Source: Hyaloscypha bicolor E (lineage: Eukaryota > Ascomycota > Leotiomycetes > Helotiales > Hyaloscyphaceae). From it: DNA of 64,000 nt. Both the position numbers and the translations under genes were made by a program. A model generated the notes under the pieces. The model did no database searches. It worked only from the letters and a program-made list of their open reading frames with translations, and was not told the DNA's origin. The stretch spans positions 310,001-374,000 of the forward strand of contig NW_020194558.1 of the NCBI RefSeq assembly GCF_002865645.1, read 5' to 3'. Positions 56,483 to 64,000 of this stretch are shown here, piece after piece (within the stretch, counting starts at the first letter, position 1; every line of letters begins with the position of its first letter).

Positions 56483-59400
56483 ATGTCGCAAACCAATATT
56501 AGAGCATTCCGACATGTGCTGCAGAATCCCATCCAGCTTGAGGACCGCGATTGGTCCTACCTTGTTCCAAACCTCCCTCGCCCATCTACTATCAATCCCC
56601 AACAGTTGATTAAATCCGTCGCTGTAGTATCGAACGCTATCAAGCAGCAAATCGAGCTCAGACTGCAGGCAACCTCCCTAAATCGAGCTATCTCTGCAGA
56701 TCCTCTTGATCGCTTCGTTATCGTCTCATTTGCAGACTTTCGTCTGCGAGTCCCGAATCAGACAGCAACCGATGGCAGGAACAATTCCGACACGCAGCCA
56801 GCAGCTGCTCGAGAGTCTGCGGACTACATTGTCAAGCTCCTTCGATCTGGAATCACGCTGAACGATGTCCACTACAACTTTTATGGCCATAGCAATAGCC
56901 AGTTGAAATCCAGAACATGCTTCCTATATGCTACACCGAAGTCCGAAATTTCACGAAAGGTCGAGAGCCTTGGTGATTTCGCCAAGATGAAGACAGTGGC
57001 AAAGAAGGCCAAACGAATTGGGCTTCTATTTTCTGTCGCTCAGATGGCCGCCGTTATAGACCCTAATCGCTGTCAAGACATCCCCGATATTGAGACAAAC
57101 GACTACATCTTCACCGACGGCTGCGGCTTAATCTCCCCCCATCTTGCCTGCGAGCTTGCTCGAAAGGTGAAGATCGCATTCAGAAATATTCGTTACACAC
57201 CTTCTGTGTTCCAAATTAGATATCGAGGGTACAAAGGAGTAGTTATGCTTGATCCGACAATGAAAGGCGAAACTCTGGTAAAGTTTAGGAAGTCAATGAA
57301 GAAGTTTAGCGGAGGGAGTGATTGCTCCTTCTCCATCGTTGACTACTCGAAGGTAATTTTACAGAATTATTCTGACTCCTCCCCCACGCCCCTTCTTTAC
57401 TGTCAAAATTGCGGTTTATGATTTGACTTGCCACCCTTGGTCTAGCCGTACGGATTTGGTCACTTGAACGATGAGGTAGTCCTCCTTCTACATGCTCTTG
57501 GAATCAAAGAAAGCGTTCTTCTCCATAAACAAGCAGAGCATTTGCAATTCCTTGCCAGTGCTGCTCACGATTCCCGTAATGGTTTCCGTTTCCTGACCTA
57601 TATGAACAATCTTCCTCTTGCAGAGAAGGTATTGATGGATTCGATCGAGTCAGTCCAGCCCACCATAACCAAACTCGTCAATGCAGAGTATGACAAGATG
57701 CTCAATAAGAGGGATGAGCAAAGATGCCGGATCTTGATTCCTAAGTCGAGATTGCTCTTCGGGATTTGTGATGCTTGGGGAGTCCTGAAGGAGGGCGAGT
57801 GCGCCCTCAAAATTACGATGGATGGTGATGGACAGCCCCGAGCCCTACATGGCAGTGAGGTATTGGTCACGAGAAACCCATGCCTACACCCGGGAGATCT
57901 GCAAAAGTTCAAGGTTGTGGCGAGAGATGAGCTGGCGCATCTTGTTGACTGCATTGTTTTCCCAACCCAAGGGAAGAGGCCTGCCGCCGACTTGATGTCG
58001 GGCGGCGATTTAGATGGTGATACCTGTAAGTTTCTGTTATGACATCATCTTCTTGGACTTTGAAGTCATTAACATTCGTATTGATAGTTTTCGTTTGTTG
58101 GGATATCGATTTGATACCAGACAAGCTCTCACAACCGGCAGAATATCCTGGCGCCAAAGAACCGGTCATGTTTAATCCAATAACCGACGACGATCGACTG
58201 GTGTTCTTTGCCAGATATACAAATGCCTCGCTGGGCCGAGTTAAGAACCTCTTCCTAGACTGGGCAAGGTTGAAAGGCCCCATGAGTAAGGAGTGCCAGC
58301 AGCTCAACCGCCTGTTTTCCATGTGCGTGGATGGCAATCGTATCAAGGTTCCGGTCCAACTAGAAAGTCCTGATCAGCCTCCTTCAGATGTTCCTCCATT
58401 TATTCTCGATACACTACATGAGGCCGCAAAAGCTTTCATTCAGGCTCGTCAAGACAGCATTCTCAGCTACGATGGATACAACTTCGATGCAATGGAGCTC
58501 CTACTAAGTCGTGACGACATGGCTATGTCTGAGTTTGAGCTGATCAAGTTGACATATCGATGGTGTCAGATGAACAATTTTGCCCTCATGGATTTTGTGC
58601 ATCTTTTCAACGTTAATCTGCTAACTGCTGAAGAGAAGATCTGGACGTTGACCCAACTGCTACCATCAGCTGAAGCTCCCAGCCTTATCCTCAATGCTCT
58701 CTGTCAGTCCAACCTCATCCAAGATGCCGAATTGCGCCCATTTAAGCTCGGTTATCCTGGCCTGAGATGGAAATGCATTTACGATTCCACTCGAGATCGG
58801 TTGGCCGTTTTCCTCGACACAGTTGCGAGGACACTTGAACTGTTCCACCGCAAGCTTATCGTTGTTCGTGTGGATGAACGCCTGACCTTGGCAATCTATG
58901 TGCCACAAAAGATTAATCGAGGCCAAGAGTCTCAGGTTGATGACCGGGTCCGTCTCTTTGCTTTTCCACACTCTCGAGGGGATGAGACGACGCACCGGTT
59001 CGCCGTCCCGACTAAGATGGATTATCGTCTGTACTGCGACGGCAATGTCTTTCAATTATTTGAAAAAGCGCGGCAAAATTCGTGGGTATATATCGTCAAA
59101 GGCGGCTCGGATGACAGTGGCTATCGAAGTCAGGAGACTACAGGTGGCTGGAGAAGAGGGCGACAGGCCACAATCGACAGCGGGCTGAATTTTGACTGCA
59201 GGGCTAGCATTGCTCTGGATAAATTCAGCAAAGTCCTGCAGAAACATATCGGGCGAGTCAATAGGAACGGGATTCTGGGTGCTGTAAGCAATTATGGAAG
59301 CTGATGAGGTGGTCGCTCGCTTGCTGACACAACTTTTAGGAAATCTACATCATCAGCAACAGAGACGTCAGATCGATGCAGAACTTAGATCTCTGGCTTC

Positions 59401-61966
59401 AATACATTGACACAAATGAGGTAATACCCCTGTTTGAGAGAAATGCAAGAGAATACAGCGTCCCGAAGCTGAGCGAAGTGAATTGGTCCGAAGAGCCTGA
59501 ATATCTTGTCCAGATCGCGAAAGAGAAGAATTTTTCTACATTTGAAGCCATGAAGTCTGAAGAGCAATATCGCCATGTCTTTAGCTGGCTTTTGGAAAGG
59601 GGCGAAAGGGGCATACTTTTGCAATGCTTCAAACACCTCCTGCCGCAGAGCGGTGAAAGCGTGTCCGATTCTACCGGCAGCCCGATCGTTGTGCAGCGGA
59701 TGCTAGACTTCCTCAGAGATGCGCCCTTTTTGTCAGTGGCCTTTGCCAGGGTCGGTCACTGGGCCACGCTGCCTCGAGACGTATGTGATCTGCTGGAGAG
59801 AGGAGGATCAAGCATTCTGCAAGCTCACATCCTCTCCGCGAACGAGATGCAAGAATTCGTGGTGGAACCCTTCAAAAGAGTGATGTCTCAGATCCAAAAC
59901 ATGTCCATGACTGACTTTGCTCGTTTGGTTGAGCTCATATCTCTGGTGGTTCGCTCTGTAGACATAGCTCTTGACCTCCTTCTGGAATGCCTCGAGCCGG
60001 AGAGTGGTCGGGTTCTTCCTGGAGACCCAAAACTGGTACAACATTTCGTCAGGAGTATTCTAGGAATAGCTCTGGATCACATTGATGAGGCAGCGCAACC
60101 CCAAGTCCCAAAAAAAGATCTGCTAGAGTTGAAGTTTAGTCATGGTAACTCGGAGGGTTTCGCAGTAGTTGAGAGCCGACTTAGGATTGATGCACCAATG
60201 GGAACGCTGGCGACTGCGGATCATGTGCGTTTGACAACAGCAACCCCTCCAACCAACTCTGTTACAGCACGGATATGCTCAATAGATGGATTGGTCGAGT
60301 CATCTCAGCCAGGCTTGGTAAAATTCCGCTGCTTTCATCCCATACCACCCTATGTTGAGAAGTGTTCCTGGGAACTTCAAAACTGTGGCTCCTTCGTGAC
60401 TTCAAAGACCATGTTCGACGCGGTTCACACCCTTGCCACGCAGCAAGATTCCTGCCGCATCTCGGACCAGATCTTTGGAATGCAAGACGGCATTTCGAGT
60501 GGATCTATTTCCTGGCCAACAAGGCATGTTAGCATTGGAAGCCTCAATTCCAGCCAGAATGCAGCCGTTGCAGCATCTCTTTCATATCCATTGACTTGTT
60601 TGTGGGGTCCACCTGGTACTGGCAAGACGTACACGATTGTGGAGATCATCAAACAACTTCAAGCATCTCCTGCAAATGGGCGAATCCTTGTAACGGCGCC
60701 AACTCACAACGCTGTGGATAACGTCATGAGGAAGTACTTGGCAAACGTAATATCAGGAGGCATGCTCGGCACTGCGGAACCGATCGCCCTTCGTGTCTCG
60801 ACCGATGTGAGTTCTAATCTTATCCCACCGCATATACCGTTCTAATATGCATTCAGGTTCGAAAAGTCGCGGAAGATTTAAAGAGGTATACCTGCGACGC
60901 AATGGCTGGCATGGAGATTTATGCTACTCATTCTGCTATGAACAAAGCCCGGGACCAGATCAAGAAGTGCCGTCTCATCTTTACAACCTGCGTTGGAGCT
61001 GGTCTTGGACTTCTCCGCTCAGAACCCTTCGACACCGTTATCATCGACGAAGCCTCCCAGCAAACCGAACCTGCATCTCTTGTTCCTCTCGTCAAGGGCT
61101 GTAAGAAAGCAATCCTAGTCGGTGACCATGTCCAGCTTGGTGCCACCGTCCAACAACATGCTGTCCTTCAGCAATATGATATTTCTCTCTTTGAAAGGCT
61201 GTACAGGCAGCAACAGTCACGCGTGATTCATCCCGAAAAGGTCTCCTCACCCGAACCCACTCTCCAAAAAGTCATGTTAGATACCCAGTACCGCATGCAC
61301 GAGTCTATTTGCAGGTTCAGTTCAGATGAGTTTTATGAAAGCAAGCTCCGTACTGGCATTCCTATCACTCGCCGGCAGCTTCCTGTATCCAAGTTCCCTT
61401 GGCCATCTATCATGAACTTAGGAAAGGCGAAAAAGACTACCTGCGGTGAGAACCAGGCAAGGATGGTGTTTGTGGAATGCTCGACAACGGAGGACTTCGG
61501 ACGCAAATCCAAAACCAACGAAGGGCAGGCTAATCTCTGCCATGAAGTTTGCAGACTGCTCACAACAGACAACGCACTTACTGCCACTGAATCACAGCCG
61601 CGAGCAACAGCAACACTGGAACAGCAACTCATTGCTGTATTGACACCTTATAGCCGTCAAGTGGAGCTGTTGGAATCGAAACTCTCACACTTTGCTAACG
61701 TAGAAGTCTCGAGCATTGATGGCTTTCAGGGCCGTGAAGCAGACATCGTTGTCTTTGTAACTGTTCGATGTAATGTCCACTACGAGATTGGTTTTCTGAA
61801 GGATCTCCGAAGGATGAATGTTGCGTTGACGCGGGCTAAGGCTGGGGTGATCCTTCTTGGAAATCGGGCAACACTTACGATGGGAACTGCGGACCCCGAG
61901 AGCACGGAGGTTTGGAGAAGACTGTTGGCTACGCTTGTGGAAATTAAGATTGAAGCTACGAAATAG
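56483..61966 (+). CDS. RNA-dependent RNA polymerase fused to an SF1 (UPF1/SEN1-type) helicase
   Basis: Five exons (56,483-57,352; 57,446-58,025; 58,088-59,283; 59,340-60,806; 60,857-61,966) join in frame to 1,740 residues; all four introns (50-93 nt) are GT...AG. The RdRP part, about residues 120-700, has FTDGCGLISP (210), IRYRGYKGVV, and the catalytic GGDLDGDT with Asp at 478, 480 and 482, formed across the second intron with FFVCWDIDLIP. The helicase part, about 1280-1720, has Walker A GPPGTGKT (1305-1312), DEAS (1435-1438), LVGDHVQLGATV, LDTQYRMHESI, SIDGFQGREADIV and RRMNVALTRAK, so motifs I-VI are all present. Residues about 700-1280 are helical and unrecognised. Eukaryotic RdRPs copy single-stranded RNA into dsRNA for Dicer; UPF1-type helicases such as Hrr1 and SAD-3 assist them. 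Probably a nuclear or perinuclear silencing factor. No defects. Two unspliced genes is an unlikely alternative, since every junction keeps frame. Confidence 0.93.
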
Positions 61967-62204
61967 AGAAAATGTGGTGGTTTGACAAGCAAAATTTTTC
62001 CTTCTCTATGCTCTTAATATAGGAAGCCTCGTCTCGGTTCGGAAATCCCGCCACTCCTCTTAGAGTTCCCTTCAACACTTCATTCCGGTACAATATACCC
62101 CCCATTTTCGGCCATGCACGCGGCTGCGTTTGGGAATGCTTAAATTCACTCGAAGTCATTTCATTTTTGGATAGTTAATAAGCAAATAATGTCGACAAAG
62201 CACG
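61967..62204. other. Short intergenic spacer
   Basis: No gene seen. It holds the 3' flank of the RdRP-helicase gene. Confidence 0.4.
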
Positions 62205-63172
62205 ATGCGCATTTTTATTCTCGGCGGCACGAACTTCGTGGGTTGGGCTGCAGCTATGGAAGCCATCGCCCGAGGCCACGAAGTAACGAGGTAACCACTT
62301 TCAATCGTACCACCAGACAACACTGGAAGGGGCCAAGGCTATTGTTAGCGACCGTCTCGCTTCTGACGGTTATAAAAGGTTAGACGGCTTGACGTTCGAC
62401 AGCGCCCTTGATACGTGGAGTGCCGACCAGGTTGCAGTTCGAACTGCCGTTCCGGCACTGGATATCCCACTACATGTACATCTCTTCTATCCATGTCTAT
62501 TATGGAAGTCAAGTGCAACCCACGCTAACTGAAGAGCCGCCTGTCGTCGACCCTACCGCGGCTAACAACCAATAAGGGCAGACAAAGGTGGAAGGGAGCT
62601 GGAAGCAGAAAGTTCCAAAGTCCCAATTCTGCTTACTCGTCCGGGACTTATTATTGACCCATACGAAGGAATCGTTGGCCGTCTCCCTTGGTGGTTGGGA
62701 CGGCGGGGGAAAGACTCTCGCTCCTGGCCCAAAGGACAATGGACTACAATACATTGATGCACGGGACCTCGCTGCGGTCATCGTTGACGGAGCTGAAGAG
62801 CACTTAGGAGGGGTATACAACATTGTAGGCAAGCCTCATGCACAACTACTTTGAGCTGCTAGAAACCGCAAACATCCTTGGGGGCGGGAATCCTGAACTG
62901 GTATGGTAGGAACCGAAAGGTATTCTTGACGCTAGCATCGAGCCGTAGACTGAGCTACCTTACTAGCTTCCTCCGGTTCCAGAGCATGGTTTGATTTTTG
63001 GCTACGATGTCGAGAAAGCTTTTGCTGGGGACTTCATACCAGGCCGGTGAAGGAGACAGTTGCAGACACTTGGTTATGGCTTCAGAGCCAAAACGAACAG
63101 CCCCCTACTCATGGAAAAATGGCCTTAATCCCGAAAGGAGACAGAGTTGCTATCTTAGTTTGCCTGTGGTGA
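62205..63172 (+). pseudogene. NAD-dependent epimerase/dehydratase (SDR), multiply broken
   Basis: The ATG at 62,205 opens MRIFILGGTNFVGWAAAMEA, an extended-SDR nucleotide-binding motif (GGTxFVG), then IARGHEVT. After a frame break come FNRTT, LDGLTFDSALDTWSADQVAV, a degraded segment, ILLTRPGLIIDPYEGIVGRL, and in other frames YIDARDLAAVIVDGAEEHLG with GVYNIVG. It ends VKETVADTWLWLQSQNEQPP, GKMALIPKGDRVAIL at 63,172. The order and motifs match a short NAD-dependent epimerase of bacterial style (GG-T-FVG, RPGLI-GP, DxRDLA, GxYN). At least four frameshifts or stops make it non-functional. Confidence 0.75.
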
Positions 63173-63840
63173 CTTACCACATGGCCCTGGAGAGTATTGT
63201 AAAGGTGGCTAGCGGATATGAGAGTAGGCGTGCAGAGAGGTTAACGTCATCAATGCTATGGTGTGCTTCAATATGGCCCAATTCTGCTCCACATCTGGTT
63301 GCACTTTTGTATCCACTATCGACCATGTCAGAGTGTATTGCTAGCAGTTGTTCAACCTCCGGTGCCAACCCCTGTGTGTGATGGTGGGAAGTCCTTGTTT
63401 TGCAAATCACTGCGCTACTATCGTATTCGCTTCCAGCCACCGGGATCCCAATGTTTAAACTCATCTCCCGTATTCCGGACTTCGTTCAGGCCGGCTCATG
63501 CTTCGCTGATATGCTCACTCCGCTCGTTGTATCCGGATATCCACCGAATATCCGAGCCGATAAGCGAGTGCTTCAATCCATGAGGCTGGACTTCTTGTAG
63601 GCTTAGATCTAGTGAAGGAGTTATTAATTGAGATGGATGTAGATCGGATGGTAAGTAGCGTATATGCGTTCCTTCACGTGTATTCGTCCCGGAGGCTCGC
63701 GTGGGATGAGAGCCGGCCGCAGTATTCTCCCGCCCCCCTAATTATCCAATGCTGTCGAAGGGAGAGTATAAGTTGCAGCATGTTTGTCCACAATAAGTAT
63801 TGCAAGATTCATCGACCCTACTACCCTCTCTCAAACCAAC
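63173..63840. other. Intergenic, no supported gene
   Basis: Frames at 63,263-63,600 overlap on both strands and have no motif. This is the 5' flank of the gene starting at 63,841. Confidence 0.4.
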
Positions 63841-64000
63841 ATGTCTGATCAAATCAACCTCTCCAAGCCCCACCGTGCCATTCGGGCTGGTGTCATACTT
63901 GTTAATGCGTAAGTCTCGGCTCTGTCTATCACTTAAACAAATTTGCCACTAATTCAAATGGAAGGGAGACTGAAATTCTGGATGTAGCGCCAATTGATGT
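63841..64000 (+). CDS. DJ-1/PfpI-family protein, N-terminus only (runs off the window)
   Basis: Exon 1, 63,841-63,908, gives MSDQINLSKPHRAIRAGVIL and VNA. A 56-nt intron (GTAAGT...GGAAG, 63,909-63,964) joins it to AETEILDVAPIDV, which continues beyond position 64,000. The 'VGVIL...E.LDVAPID' layout is the first beta strand and turn of the fungal DJ-1/PfpI (glutamine-amidotransferase-like) proteins, where Glu and Asp lie near the later nucleophilic Cys. The catalytic part is outside the window, so activity cannot be judged. Confidence 0.7.

Overview
This window is nuclear DNA of a filamentous ascomycete (Pezizomycotina; the gene types would suit a leotiomycete-like fungus, but that placement is inference). 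The reasons are short spliceosomal introns (about 46-93 nt, GTRNGT...YAG), a HET-NACHT-WD40 receptor gene, fungal pentose-catabolism and mitochondrial genes, and long AT-rich blocks whose retroelements carry the C-to-T/G-to-A decay of repeat-induced point mutation (RIP).

Layout. Positions 1-11,100 are a transposon graveyard: a chromovirus-type Ty3/Gypsy element on the minus strand cut by the window edge, a LINE remnant, three solo LTRs each with a perfect 5-bp target-site duplication, a TGCTCAGG-rich repeat, and a broken Fot1/pogo transposase. Positions 11,600-25,050 hold a four-exon membrane protein, two small unrecognised genes, and several decayed genes (DJ-1/PfpI, a methyltransferase, and two long unrecognised proteins). 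Positions 25,359-29,611 hold an apparently intact HET-NACHT-WD40 gene. Positions 31,870-34,430 hold a Zn-cluster-like protein with two in-frame TGA codons. Positions 36,050-44,762 are a second AT-rich block with a fourth solo LTR and an end-to-end chromovirus copy (38,322-44,762). Positions 45,020-49,077 are healthy housekeeping sequence: a D-2-hydroxyacid dehydrogenase, an L-arabinitol 4-dehydrogenase facing away from it, and F1Fo-ATP synthase subunit g. Positions 50,160-55,490 hold two more pseudogenes (GH2 beta-mannosidase and a fungal N-terminal-domain/ankyrin-like protein). Positions 55,613-61,966 hold an AAA/NadR-like P-loop gene divergent from a five-exon gene. The window ends with a dead NAD-dependent epimerase and the first codons of a DJ-1/PfpI gene.

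The most interesting locus is 56,483-61,966. All five exons splice in frame to a predicted 1,740-residue protein joining a eukaryotic RNA-dependent RNA polymerase (catalytic DLDGD present) to a complete-looking superfamily-1 UPF1/SEN1-type helicase. In other systems these activities are separate partner proteins (fission yeast Rdp1 with Hrr1; Neurospora SAD-1 with SAD-3), so the fusion looks like one polypeptide carrying an RNA-silencing amplification complex. It sits in a window where RIP and other TE-defence marks are strong.
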